DNA of 56,989 nucleotides from a gamma proteobacterium endosymbiont of Lamellibrachia anaximandri (GTDB lineage Bacteria; Pseudomonadota; Gammaproteobacteria; Chromatiales; Chromatiaceae), in NCBI GenBank assembly GCA_016756855.1, contig JAESPD010000021.1:1-56989 (forward strand), given 5' to 3'. This document shows positions 46,431 through 55,461 of this stretch, piece by piece; positions within the stretch are counted from its first letter, which is position 1; each line of letters starts with the position of its first letter. Made by a program: the position numbers and the translations under genes. Under the pieces are notes generated by a model. The model was given only the letters and a program-made list of their open reading frames with translations. It had not been told where the DNA came from and ran no database searches.

Positions 46431-46609
46431 GTGTCCATCCGGAAACAATGTTTTAACCACAAAGGATACGAAGAGAACAAAGGTAAGAGATTGATTAACA
46501 ATAAATTTTCTTTCGGCAACTGCTCCCTGCGTTGCTCTACCTCCTGCATCCATGCAGTCGCGTGCACTTCGTGCGCTTCGTGGTTAGATACGGGTTTCCG
46601 GATAGACAC
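46431..46609. mobile_element. Miniature inverted-repeat element, copy 2
   Basis: A 179-bp element with 16-bp terminal repeats, GTGTCCATCCGGAAAC and (reverse complement of the end) GTGTCTATCCGGAAAC, with one mismatch. GAGTTA lies on both sides (46425-46430 and 46610-46615) as an apparent target duplication. It is oriented opposite to copy 1. A longer ORF on each strand passes through it, but these are artefacts. It occupies much of the 380-nt non-coding space between the GGDEF gene and the ldtD-like gene; nothing else clear is seen there except the promoter region near 46620-46717. Confidence 0.85.
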
Positions 46610-46717
46610 GAGTTAGTCTGCTTGTGTGCATTAGTGTACCGGCCACTTTTTCCATGCACACTGCCCCTGGGAAAAGCCGCAACTGCGAAACGGCTGAGGA
46701 TGTTTTCAGGTAACAGG

Positions 46718-48427
46718 ATGGGAAAATCGCATAACCACATATCTACCATTATCGGACTGTTCTGCGTCACGCTGTGGTGTGGAACAGCGAACAGTGCGTC
46801 GCTTGAAGACGAGCTGCGCGGGGTGGCGGCGATTCGTGGCCGTCTGCAGGCAGTGTTACAGAATATTGCAGTCACCCTTCCCGCCCGCGAACCCAACTGG
46901 ATGCGATTACAGGCTTTCTACAAGGACAGGAAGGGACGAGCGGTATGGCATGATGGCGAGCAACTCAATGCTCAGGGTGAGACACTACTGACCCTGCTTG
47001 ACAGTGCCTTGACGGAAGGTTTGGAGCCTGTTGACTATCATTTTACGCGTTTGAAAGTATCACGGCACCAGCAGGACCCGGCTGTGGTTTTGGAACGGGA
47101 ACTTCTGCTCACCGATGCCTTTTTCCGCTATGCCGGTGACCTTCGTGGAGGCCGTGTCAAAGCGGCAGAACTGGATCCGCTCTGGCACTTTGAATTTGAC
47201 CGGACTGAACCGATGGAACTCCTGCAGGCCGCGTTGTCGGCAGACGGCCTGTCTGACCTGTTGAATGATCTGGCTCCAGACTCGCTGGAGTACAAGCGTT
47301 TGCGGCAGGTGCTTTTTGATTACCATGAAATCGAGAGCAGAGGGGGCTGGAAAAACTTCCCCAGGGTCCAGATCCTGCGTCCGGGTGATCGTCATCCCTC
47401 GATTTTGCGGCTACGGGAGCGGTTGCGTATTGAAGGTGACTATCTCGAGCCATCGGCGGACGGGGCTGACTATTTTAATCCACCTCTTGAAGCCGCGGTG
47501 AGACGTTTCCAGCAGCGCCATGGGCTGGATGTGGACGGTCGGGTCGGCCCGAAAACACGGGCTGCGCTGAATGTGTCCGTGGGACACCGCATAGCCCAGA
47601 TCAAGGCCAATATGGAGCGTTGGCGCTGGTTGCCCCACTCTTTGGAAAATCGTTACCTGTTGGTCAACACAGCAGGTTTCGAAGTGACGATGAGGGATCA
47701 GGGTGCAGAGGTCTTTCGCCGTCGTACTGTCGGTGGCAAGCTGAAACGTGAAACGCCCTCCTTCAAAAGCCGGATTACCCATCTGGTGCTCAACCCGCAA
47801 TGGACAGTTCCAAGACGTATTGCAGTGGAGGATTTACTGCCCAAGCAGTTGCGGGACGATAATTTTTTCGACAGCAAAGAGATTGCGGTATTTCGTAAGG
47901 GAGAAGAGGGTGACTGGATTCAGGAGGATCCGCTGGCCATCGATTGGAGTGTGTATCACAAGAATGACTTCCCCTTTGTCCTGAAACAGATGCCGGGTCC
48001 CCGCAATAGTCTGGGACAAATCAAATTTCATATGGTCAGCCCCTACGCGGTCTTTCTTCATGATACCCCTGCAAAAGGACTCTTTGAACAGCCTACCCGT
48101 CCTTTCAGTTCAGGCTGCGTGCGGGTTGAGTCTGCCTCCCTTCTGGCTACACAGCTGCTACAGGGGGAGAGCGAACAGGCCTCGGCATTGGCGTTGCAGG
48201 AGGGTATCGACTCCGGTCAGACGATGATCTGGCGGCTAAAGCAACCGATACCGGTCTATCTGGCCTACTTCTCTGCATGGGCGAACGAGGATGGCATCCC
48301 CCAGTTCCGGGCTGACGTCTATGGCCTGGATGCCCCTTTGATCCAGGCTTTGGAATCCGCTGGCAACAAGTTATCCAGTCTGTCGGTAGCGGGACTGCCT
48401 GTCTCTTCCGATTCGGTGACTCGCTAA
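46718..48427 (+). CDS. LdtD-like (YcbB-like) L,D-transpeptidase
   Basis: A 569-residue exported enzyme that makes 3-3 cross-links in peptidoglycan. Start at the ATG at 46718 with AGG 7 nt upstream; a frame to 46532 runs into the repeat element and is discarded. A signal peptide (SHNHISTIIGLFCVTLWCG) is followed by the scaffold domain, a peptidoglycan-binding domain near 225-290 (AAVRRFQQRHGLDVDGRVG) and the YkuD domain with RFFHDTPAK-type context (FLHDTPAKGLFEQPTRP) and catalytic Cys467 in FSSGCVRVE. It pairs functionally with the YcbK-like gene at 51664, its usual neighbour in E. coli. Confidence 0.93.
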   Translation: MGKSHNHISTIIGLFCVTLWCGTANSASLEDELRGVAAIRGRLQAVLQNIAVTLPAREPNWMRLQAFYKDRKGRAVWHDGEQLNAQGETLLTLLDSALTEGLEPVDYHFTRLKVSRHQQDPAVVLERELLLTDAFFRYAGDLRGGRVKAAELDPLWHFEFDRTEPMELLQAALSADGLSDLLNDLAPDSLEYKRLRQVLFDYHEIESRGGWKNFPRVQILRPGDRHPSILRLRERLRIEGDYLEPSADGADYFNPPLEAAVRRFQQRHGLDVDGRVGPKTRAALNVSVGHRIAQIKANMERWRWLPHSLENRYLLVNTAGFEVTMRDQGAEVFRRRTVGGKLKRETPSFKSRITHLVLNPQWTVPRRIAVEDLLPKQLRDDNFFDSKEIAVFRKGEEGDWIQEDPLAIDWSVYHKNDFPFVLKQMPGPRNSLGQIKFHMVSPYAVFLHDTPAKGLFEQPTRPFSSGCVRVESASLLATQLLQGESEQASALALQEGIDSGQTMIWRLKQPIPVYLAYFSAWANEDGIPQFRADVYGLDAPLIQALESAGNKLSSLSVAGLPVSSDSVTR

Positions 48428-48447
48428 AGCGGGGTGTCGACCCCGCT
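48428..48447. terminator. Perfect hairpin between convergent genes
   Basis: AGCGGGGT-GTCG-ACCCCGCT is a perfect 8-bp stem with a four-base loop directly after the ldtD-like stop and 15 nt before the PKD gene end. It has no T run on either side but could serve as a bidirectional terminator. Confidence 0.6.
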
Positions 48448-48461
48448 CAGCAAGCCTGGAC

Positions 48462-50852
48462 TTATGGACAATCGCCCGCGTCCGCACCACAACGGCAGGC
48501 TGTCAGTGAATCGATCTGTACCTCGGCGAGCGCGTCAGAGCCGGTGAATGCCACATCGATCTTAAAGAAGATATTATCGCTCTGCCGCTCCAGGATGAAT
48601 GACGGCGATACGGTGTCACTCACTGGATTGTCATGCGTCCTGCTGAATATCGTCCAGTTTCCATTGATCGTAATAAAATTGGCTTCCGATATCTGATTCT
48701 GGTCAGGAATAAATGCCTGCAGCGCCGATACGTCTGATAACGCACTGGGATCCATTGTGGAGACAACCCTGATTGTGTCTATCCCTGAGGCATCGATCTG
48801 GATAATCGATGGCATCTCTCCAAGTCCTGGTAGATACGGCAAGGCGGTTTGCAGGGTGAGTGGATTGCTGCAAACACCCCCCGGATCTGTGGCGGTTATA
48901 TTTACCGTATCCGCAGTGCTGTTGACTTGGCCGTCATTTACCACAAGCGAGAGTTGGTAGACACCCTCAATATCGGGTGTAAAAGCCGGTTGCTCAAGGG
49001 TTGGCGTTGCCAGTGAGGCATCGGTCATCATGCTCCCCGGAGGCACGGATTCAAAATGCCAGAGGAAGGTGATTGGATCCGTATCAGGATCACTGCTGCC
49101 ACTGCCGTCCAGGGTAACCTGCACACCTGTTACCGCATTGGGCTGGCCGGGGCCTGCATCGGCGAACGGCGGTGAATTGATCATCGATCCGGAGACAGTG
49201 ACAGTTACACTGTCAGCTTCGCTGTTAACCTGATTATCATTAACGGTAAGCCGGAAAATATAGTTGCCATTCACCGTTGGGGTAAAGGTCGGACTGGCCT
49301 CTCTGCCTTCGGAAAGCAGTGGCCACGCGCCTGGCCAGGATGTCCAGTCTACCGGCGTGGAGACCAGGCTCCAACTGTAGGCTACAGGGTCAAGGCCAAC
49401 ATCACTGCTGTTGCTGCCGTTCAATGTGACCGGGAAATTGGCCGTGACATTCTGATCAGTGCCAGCATCCGCGACCGGCGGGGTATTCGTGGTGACCTTA
49501 TAAACTATTGTATCGTAGTCCAAGTGAACGACACTTTTTGCACTAACTCTTACAACATAATCCCCTTCCATATCATAATTCAGCTGGGCGCCATTCGGAT
49601 CAAAATAATCTGAAGTCAGGACAGTGGCGTTACTGGTGGCCGGTTTGTTGATCAACCCCCATTGATAACCGGTGACTCCAGAAATGACAGGGGTAGAACG
49701 ACTGGCATCCAGTATCAGACTGTCCGGTCCAGCATAGGCGACCCGCTGATCCGGCCCAAGGATGGAGACGGATTCAGGTGCACTTGATGTTGCAACCACC
49801 TGCACCCGGTCCTGATACTGACGGTCATAAAGACTTTTATTAAAGGCGCCGATCAGATCACTGCTGCTGTTATATTCACCATTGTCGACCGACAGAAAAA
49901 GCAGATAGACACCATCTACATCAGGGGTAAAGAAAGGTGTCGGGGTATTGGCGTCTGAGAGAACGGCATGACTTCCCTGAGGCCTTGAATAGAACTGCCA
50001 TTCGTAAGCCAGGGGCCTGCCATCTACATCATGGCTCTCACTCCCGTCGAGATTTACCTGTGTGCCTGTGCTGACTCTATGATCAGGTCCGGCAATCGGC
50101 GTGGGATGGACATAACCTTCAGAAGGATAGACATAGACGTCGATATGATCAGGCGAGCTTACCCAGCCATTCCTCTCAATCACATGCAGGCGAACCTCAT
50201 AATGGCTCGTCCCTGCTGCCATATTATTCTCATTGAATTCAGCAATAAAAGAGGGATTGACTACATCTGTTGAAGAGAGTGTTGAAGTGCTACCCAAAGG
50301 ACGCTCCGTCATGTACCAGGTGTAAGTCAACGGCATAAAAGTTTTTTTATGGAAACTATGGCTGGCATTCAACTCAACCAGGGCACCATGCTTTACCACA
50401 ATATCCGCACCCGCGTTGGCGACCGGAAGAACCTCATCAGCTCTCTCGTAAGCAGTAATCTTGACTATGTCCGACCCTCTATAGCCGTTATACCAGACCG
50501 TTAGCTGAATGATATATTCACCTGGCTCAGGACCGGCGCTAAATGTTGGATTGATAATGTTTGTAGCACTTGTCCAGAATGCATTACCTGCTGGTTGCTT
50601 TACTATCTCCCAACTGTATAAAACGCCACTATCTCCCGGATTCGCTCCAAGGGCCGTATTACCGCCGCTGCCATCGAGATAGACAGTTTCATAGACCCCG
50701 ACATGCTGATCAAGTCCCGCGTCGGCGATGCCATGGCGATCGACATAAAGCTCCTCGTCAGCAGTACCTAAGATCGTTAATAAACCAAAGGCGACCACCA
50801 GAATGAGCGACACTACTCTCCAGGCCTGTAAACCCTTATTGATTTTAAGCAT
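48462..50852 (-). CDS. Exported protein with six PKD-like repeats
   Basis: A 796-residue protein with an N-terminal hydrophobic segment (WRVVSLILVVAFGLLTILGT) and no lipobox Cys. Six PKD/Ig-like units begin at AGLDQHVGVYETVYLDGS, AGADIVVKHGALVELNAS, AGPDHRVSTGTQVNLDGS, LGPDQRVAYAGPDSLILD, AGTDQNVTANFPVTLNGS and AGPGQPNAVTGVQVTLDG. The C-terminal region ends with a Cys-rich ACRCGADAGDCP. It is a likely surface or periplasmic binding/adhesion protein. GGGAG precedes the ATG; its start overlaps the membrane gene at 50845 by 8 nt. No sorting signal is seen. Confidence 0.85.
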   Translation of the reverse strand: MLKINKGLQAWRVVSLILVVAFGLLTILGTADEELYVDRHGIADAGLDQHVGVYETVYLDGSGGNTALGANPGDSGVLYSWEIVKQPAGNAFWTSATNIINPTFSAGPEPGEYIIQLTVWYNGYRGSDIVKITAYERADEVLPVANAGADIVVKHGALVELNASHSFHKKTFMPLTYTWYMTERPLGSTSTLSSTDVVNPSFIAEFNENNMAAGTSHYEVRLHVIERNGWVSSPDHIDVYVYPSEGYVHPTPIAGPDHRVSTGTQVNLDGSESHDVDGRPLAYEWQFYSRPQGSHAVLSDANTPTPFFTPDVDGVYLLFLSVDNGEYNSSSDLIGAFNKSLYDRQYQDRVQVVATSSAPESVSILGPDQRVAYAGPDSLILDASRSTPVISGVTGYQWGLINKPATSNATVLTSDYFDPNGAQLNYDMEGDYVVRVSAKSVVHLDYDTIVYKVTTNTPPVADAGTDQNVTANFPVTLNGSNSSDVGLDPVAYSWSLVSTPVDWTSWPGAWPLLSEGREASPTFTPTVNGNYIFRLTVNDNQVNSEADSVTVTVSGSMINSPPFADAGPGQPNAVTGVQVTLDGSGSSDPDTDPITFLWHFESVPPGSMMTDASLATPTLEQPAFTPDIEGVYQLSLVVNDGQVNSTADTVNITATDPGGVCSNPLTLQTALPYLPGLGEMPSIIQIDASGIDTIRVVSTMDPSALSDVSALQAFIPDQNQISEANFITINGNWTIFSRTHDNPVSDTVSPSFILERQSDNIFFKIDVAFTGSDALAEVQIDSLTACRCGADAGDCP

Positions 50853-51342
50853 GATCCATCTCCCACCGCTGGACCTTATGCAGGGTTAGTAATGCCGCAG
50901 CTGTGCCAAAGAGAATGAAAAGTACATCCAGAGGATCGAATGTACCGGTTAGAAAATAGGTGTCCGCGACTTCGAGGAGAGGAAAGTCTTCAAACCACGC
51001 GGGTATCTTTTCAGTCAGGTATTGAGCGAAAAATGGGTGCTGACCGAATTCAAAAAAGAGTTCTATGGCTATCCAGCCAAGGCAGATCAGGGCCAGTCCA
51101 GCCCTGGACGGATTAAGCACGACGGCTGTGAGTAAAATAAATGCATAGATGTGGATGAAGGAGGGAACCGAACTACAAACAGTTGCGGCCGGCATGGAGT
51201 AACCGACAGATTCAGGAAAGATGCTTGCCAGGAAATAGACTGAAGAGCTGTTGCGGCAAAGCAGATATACAAGCCCTCCCACCAACAACAGCCCCAAGGC
51301 CATCGCCGATAAAATCCGACCCGAACGCCCAAAAGCAGCCAT
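50845..51342 (-). CDS. Small membrane protein upstream of the PKD gene
   Basis: A 165-residue protein with four hydrophobic stretches (about 11-29, 60-80, 84-100, 132-152) and a charged C-terminal end. FDPLDVLFILFGTAAAL recalls VanZ-like membrane proteins, though I cannot confirm this. A strong GGAGGCGG ribosome site precedes the ATG. The stop overlaps the start of the PKD gene by 8 nt, so the two are translationally coupled. Function unknown; a role in exporting or placing the PKD protein is conjecture. Confidence 0.7.
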   Translation of the reverse strand: MAAFGRSGRILSAMALGLLLVGGLVYLLCRNSSSVYFLASIFPESVGYSMPAATVCSSVPSFIHIYAFILLTAVVLNPSRAGLALICLGWIAIELFFEFGQHPFFAQYLTEKIPAWFEDFPLLEVADTYFLTGTFDPLDVLFILFGTAAALLTLHKVQRWEMDHA

Positions 51343-51476
51343 CTGCCGCCTCCTCTACTCCAATACTAGTTAACTTCGTGATGGCTGGTTTGCTATTCGA
51401 CTGACACTCATGATTCAGATCAATCGTTATCCAATTATTCGAGATGTGGGGCCAAAATACAGCGGTCAAGTGAAAT

Positions 51477-51512
51477 CCCTCACCCCAGCCCTCTGCTTGG
51501 GAGAGAGGGGGC
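51477..51512. repeat. Short GC-rich dispersed repeat
   Basis: CCCTCACCCCAGCCCTCTGC followed by TTGGGAGAGAGGGGG forms an imperfect hairpin, a motif seen scattered in many proteobacterial genomes. It lies in the 321-nt divergent region 51343-51663 between the membrane gene and the YcbK-like gene, where no ORF or clear promoter is seen. A GAGGG site precedes the ATG at 51664. Confidence 0.6.
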
Positions 51513-51663
51513 CGAAATCGGCTGAATTGCCGCCCAATCCCGTGAATTTGGTCACAGGTTTGGCACTTCTCCCTCATATTCTGTTAACCTTGCCCTCAAT
51601 TTATCTGCCGGATGGCCGAAAATAGTTAGCAGAAACAACCTGCTGGATGAAAATTGAGGGCTC

Positions 51664-52242
51664 ATGAAGTTACAGAACAAAATCTCTGCCGATTCTCAAG
51701 ACACCATCAGCCGTCGCCGCTTTCTGAGTGGTTGCGCGGTTGTGGCCAGCGGTTTGATAGTGCCATCCTGGGTCGCAGCTGCCGCCCGCAGTGAAGCGCG
51801 GAGCCTGGCTTTTCGCCATCTGCATACCGGGGAACGGCTGACGGCCACCTACTGGGCCAATGGAGAGTATCTGGATGACGGGCTTCAGGAGATCAGTCAT
51901 CTGCTTAGAGATCACCGTACCGGAGATGCCCAGTCAATCGACCGGGATCTGCTGGACCTGCTGCACACGCTGAAAACAGGGCTCGGCTCCAATCGATCCT
52001 TCCGCATCATTTCAGGTTACCGTTCCCCCCATACCAACGCGATGCTGCGGGGCAAGAGTGGGAAGAGTGGCGTGGCCAAGCGCAGCCTGCACATGCAGGG
52101 CAAGGCGATCGACGTGCGCCTGCCCGGGACAGAGCTTCGCAATCTTCGCAAGGCGGCACTGGCGCTGAAGGGCGGTGGTGTCGGTTACTATCCCAAATCG
52201 GATTTTGTCCATCTGGATACCGGCCGCGTCCGATTTTGGTAG
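51664..52242 (+). CDS. YcbK-like (DUF882) M15-family peptidase, Tat-exported
   Basis: A 192-residue protein with a twin-arginine signal, SRRRFLSGCAVVASGLIVPS. The mature domain is of the M15/DUF882 type: FRIISGYRSPHTNAML, KRSLHMQGKAIDVRLPG and GGGVGYYPKSDFVHLDTGRV with zinc ligands His in SLHMQG, Asp in AIDV and His in FVHLD. Such proteins cleave or bind peptidoglycan peptides in the periplasm after folding in the cytosol. GAGGG precedes the ATG. The LdtD-like gene lies upstream on the same strand, with the minus-strand PKD pair between them. Confidence 0.93.
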   Translation: MKLQNKISADSQDTISRRRFLSGCAVVASGLIVPSWVAAAARSEARSLAFRHLHTGERLTATYWANGEYLDDGLQEISHLLRDHRTGDAQSIDRDLLDLLHTLKTGLGSNRSFRIISGYRSPHTNAMLRGKSGKSGVAKRSLHMQGKAIDVRLPGTELRNLRKAALALKGGGVGYYPKSDFVHLDTGRVRFW

Positions 52243-52349
52243 GGCGCTAATCTCTATGGGGTTAACTCCCCGCACCTTGTCGTGAAGCGTGAGAAATCAC
52301 GGCGGGTCCCTCCCTGTGCTTTAATATTCTAACCGGTTTTGATTGGACA

Positions 52350-52850
52350 TCACTCCATTCCAAAGACCTGCTCGACGGTCTGGCCGCACTTGTTTTCGAT
52401 ATCGCTGATGTCGAAAGCTTTTCCGCTTGCTGAAACACAACTGATCGATACTATGGATGGCGCCTTGAGTCCCGTGATTCGGGTAACCCGTACAGGCCCC
52501 GTTGTATAGCTGAGATCAAGCAGAGCCAGTTTTCTCGAGTGTAGACTAATGTATTGGCCACTCACCCTGGCTTGCCCGTTGCGCTGCTGCTGGGGAATGT
52601 TGTTGCGCTCGTAGGCTTGTTGCAAGCGGAGATTGGCAGCCTCAGCTGTCTGCTGACGAATACTTAGCAAATAGTCCTGGTCCATCGCTGATTCGGTCAA
52701 AGTACCCGCCGGTTCTTCTGAAATCGAGATGGTGTCTGGTGATCCGCTGACACTGCAGCCGATGAGAGTGACGCTGAGTATCAGAGACAACAGCGGGAAA
52801 ACGTAGTTCTTACGCCTGGGGGTTTGGGTGTTTGGGGTAATATTGAGCAT
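52350..52850 (-). CDS. Putative outer-membrane lipoprotein
   Basis: A 166-residue protein with a lipobox, LSVTLIGCSVSG, after a basic N-terminus and hydrophobic segment; the lipidated cysteine would be at 32. The mature part has QQTAEAANLRLQQAYERN, a helical stretch, then TTGPVRVTRITGL and two late Cys (ISCVSAS, ENKCGQ) that may form a disulfide. No named family is recognised. It is convergent to the YcbK-like gene and divergent from polB. Confidence 0.75.
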   Translation of the reverse strand: MLNITPNTQTPRRKNYVFPLLSLILSVTLIGCSVSGSPDTISISEEPAGTLTESAMDQDYLLSIRQQTAEAANLRLQQAYERNNIPQQQRNGQARVSGQYISLHSRKLALLDLSYTTGPVRVTRITGLKAPSIVSISCVSASGKAFDISDIENKCGQTVEQVFGME

Positions 52851-52959
52851 AGTGATACTAAACTACCCTTTCTGCCGGCTGCGGTGTAGTTTTTTGTCGG
52901 TCAGATTTTCAATCTCTTTGGGGTTGAGCGCTACGGATGTCCAGGAAAAGAACTGATAG

Positions 52960-55272
52960 ATGCCGGCAGCTACTGGATTTTTGCTAACCCGTCACTGGAG
53001 AGACCGTCCTAACGGGATCGATCTTGTCTTTTGGGTTCACACCCAGGAAGGGCCGCTGCGCTGTGTCTATCCGGATCAGCGTGCCGTCTGTTTCATTTCA
53101 TCCGAAATCCAGTTGGGGCCGGGTTATCTGCCGGGAAGCCGTCTTGAACGCAAGCCTTTGGATCTGCAAGGGCTGGATGGCGGGGCCGTCGATGGACTCT
53201 ACTTTTCCGCACAGAAATCGCTGCAGCAGTTTCGTCAACGGGCCGCAGCCGATGCCATTCCTCTCTACGAATCGGACATCAAACCCCATGACCGCTATTT
53301 GATGGAGCGTTTTATCACCGCGAGCTTGGAGGTACTGGGTCATCCGGTACAAAAGGCGGGTTACCGGGAGTTGGTCAATCCACGACTGCGCCCAGCGACG
53401 ATCACTCCCGAACTCAGTTATGTCAGTCTCGATATCGAGACCAATGCATTCAGCAGCGAAATACTCTCCATCGCCTTGAGTTGCCAGGGTCGTGAGGTCA
53501 TTTTGATGCAGGGAGATGGAGCGGACTGGACGACCGATCTGCCTGTCGAATGGTTTCCAGGGGAACGTGAACTGCTCATCGGTTACTTTGCACGGGTGCG
53601 AGAGTGGGATCCGGATCTTATCCTGGGTTGGAATGTGATCAGCTTCGACCTGAATACCATCGAGTTGCGATGTCGCCACCATCGTTTACGATTCGACATG
53701 GGGCGCGGGGATGAGCAGGCGGCTATTCTGCAGCCCCAGCAGACAGGGCAGGTCAGGATTGCCAGCATTCCCGGCAGGGTGGTGCTGGATGGCATCGACA
53801 ATCTGAAAGCGGCCTTCTGGCGTTTCGACAGCTTTGCTTTGGGTTTTGTGGCTCACAAACTGTTGGGCCGCAAGAAGCTGATCGAAGGGAGTGAGGGTAA
53901 GGTCGAGGAGATTCTTCGGCTTTTCCGGGAGGATAAACCTGCACTGGCGGCTTATAACCTGGAAGATTGTCGACTGGTGGAGGCGATCTTTGAAAAGACC
54001 GATCTGCTTAATTTCGTGATTCAACGATCGGTGATGACGGGTCTGCCACTGGGGCGCCAAGGTGGATCGGTAGCCGCCTTCGACAACCTCTATCTGCCCA
54101 GACTCCACCGGGCGGGTGTCGTGGCCCCGGATGTCGGCGCCAACACAAGCGGGGTTTCCAGTCCCGGCGGCTATGTGATGGACTCCCAGCCGGGGCTCTA
54201 TGAAAATGTGCTGGTACTCGATTTCAAGAGTCTCTATCCCAGCATCATCCGTACCTTCCTCATAGACCCGCTCGGTCTGGTGCGCCCGGGAGATGACCCG
54301 GTGCCGGGTTTTCTGGGTGCCGTTTTTTCCCGCAAAGCGTCGATTCTGCCGGAGATCATTACCGAACTTTGGCAACAGCGTGATGAGGCCAAACAGCAGG
54401 GAGACCGTTCACTCTCCCAGGCGATCAAGATCATCATGAACTCCTTTTACGGGGTGCTGGGCTCCAGCGGTTGCCGTTTCCATGACGCCCGGCTTGCCAG
54501 CAGCATTACCCGCCGGGGGCATGAGATCATCACCAGCAGTCGGGACTACATCGAACAGCAGGGCTATCGCGTTATCTATGGAGATACCGACTCGGTCTTC
54601 GTGTTGCTTGGATCGGATCACGACGAAGCGGTGTCAAATCGTATCGGCCGACAACTCAAGACCTCCCTCAACCAGTGGTGGAGTGACAAACTACAGACAG
54701 AATACCGTCTGGAGTCGGCCCTGGAGATTGAGTTCGAGACCCACTTCATCCGCTTTGTCATGCCTACCCTTAGGGGAGCGGAAACCGGTAGCAAAAAACG
54801 CTATGCGGGTTACGTGCGTAATGGGGCGGGAGAGTACGAACTGGTGTTCAAGGGGTTGGAGAGTGTGCGTAGTGACTGGACTCCGCTGGCTCAGGTCTTT
54901 CAGCGGGAACTCTACCGGCGGGTTTTTTTTACTGAACCCTGGGAAGATTACATCCGGGAGACGGTCGCAAGCCTCAAGTCGGGCGCACTTGATGAACAAC
55001 TGGTATATCGTAAGCGCATCCGCAATCCTTTGGAAAGTTACCAGCGCAATGTGCCGCCCCATATCCAGGCGGCCCGCAAATTGGAGCGGGCGGGGCGCTG
55101 GATCAGCTATCTGATCACTCTCAATGGCCCGGAGCCGCTTGCTGATCTGCGGAGTACGATTGATTATCAACACTACATCGACCGGCAGTTGGCCCCGGTG
55201 GCGGACGGTATTCTCCATTTTGTCGGCGGGAGTTTCGAACGGATCACCACCAACCAGATGGACCTGTTTTGA
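52960..55272 (+). CDS. polB: DNA polymerase II (family B)
   Basis: A 770-residue family-B polymerase with proofreading, normally part of the SOS response and used to restart DNA synthesis. Exonuclease motifs: YVSLDIETNAFSS, GWNVISFDLN and YNLEDCRLVEA. Polymerase motifs: DFKSLYPSIIRTF (Asp421), KIIMNSFYGVLGS, and YGDTDSVFVLLG with Asp542 and Asp544. These residues are intact. AGGA lies about 11 nt before the ATG. I see no convincing LexA box in the 109 nt upstream. A repeat element follows 6 nt after the stop. Confidence 0.97.
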   Translation: MPAATGFLLTRHWRDRPNGIDLVFWVHTQEGPLRCVYPDQRAVCFISSEIQLGPGYLPGSRLERKPLDLQGLDGGAVDGLYFSAQKSLQQFRQRAAADAIPLYESDIKPHDRYLMERFITASLEVLGHPVQKAGYRELVNPRLRPATITPELSYVSLDIETNAFSSEILSIALSCQGREVILMQGDGADWTTDLPVEWFPGERELLIGYFARVREWDPDLILGWNVISFDLNTIELRCRHHRLRFDMGRGDEQAAILQPQQTGQVRIASIPGRVVLDGIDNLKAAFWRFDSFALGFVAHKLLGRKKLIEGSEGKVEEILRLFREDKPALAAYNLEDCRLVEAIFEKTDLLNFVIQRSVMTGLPLGRQGGSVAAFDNLYLPRLHRAGVVAPDVGANTSGVSSPGGYVMDSQPGLYENVLVLDFKSLYPSIIRTFLIDPLGLVRPGDDPVPGFLGAVFSRKASILPEIITELWQQRDEAKQQGDRSLSQAIKIIMNSFYGVLGSSGCRFHDARLASSITRRGHEIITSSRDYIEQQGYRVIYGDTDSVFVLLGSDHDEAVSNRIGRQLKTSLNQWWSDKLQTEYRLESALEIEFETHFIRFVMPTLRGAETGSKKRYAGYVRNGAGEYELVFKGLESVRSDWTPLAQVFQRELYRRVFFTEPWEDYIRETVASLKSGALDEQLVYRKRIRNPLESYQRNVPPHIQAARKLERAGRWISYLITLNGPEPLADLRSTIDYQHYIDRQLAPVADGILHFVGGSFERITTNQMDLF

Positions 55273-55278
55273 ATAATT

Positions 55279-55425
55279 GTAACTATTCAGCTCATGTTGG
55301 ATATAGAGTAAGTGTAGGATGCTGGTGAGGAACGAACCGCATCAATCGCAACAGATGCGCATCGCTACGCTCAGCACATACGATTCCTTGTTTCCCTAAC
55401 TTTCATGAGATAACTGAATAGTTAC
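55279..55425. mobile_element. 147-bp element with terminal inverted repeats
   Basis: GTAACTATTCAG at 55279-55290 is exactly complemented by CTGAATAGTTAC at 55414-55425. Inward, CTCAT/ATGAG also match after a four-base gap. Inside, two partly complementary arms with a GCATC...GATGC motif (about 55315-55380) form a second hairpin with a REP-like TAGGATG beginning. It has no ORF and lies between polB and the convergent MCP gene. No target duplication is seen. Confidence 0.7.
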
Positions 55426-55461
55426 CCGATTTTTTTGGTTTAGTTCCGCAGGAGCGTAAAG

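Noticed and set aside
46397-46609. Minus-strand ORF across the miniature element
   Set aside because: It is simply an open frame through repeat DNA; the other copy has the same artefact.
46532-46717. Upstream extension of the L,D-transpeptidase ORF
   Set aside because: It reads through the miniature element and has no ribosome site; a signal peptide begins at the ATG at 46718.
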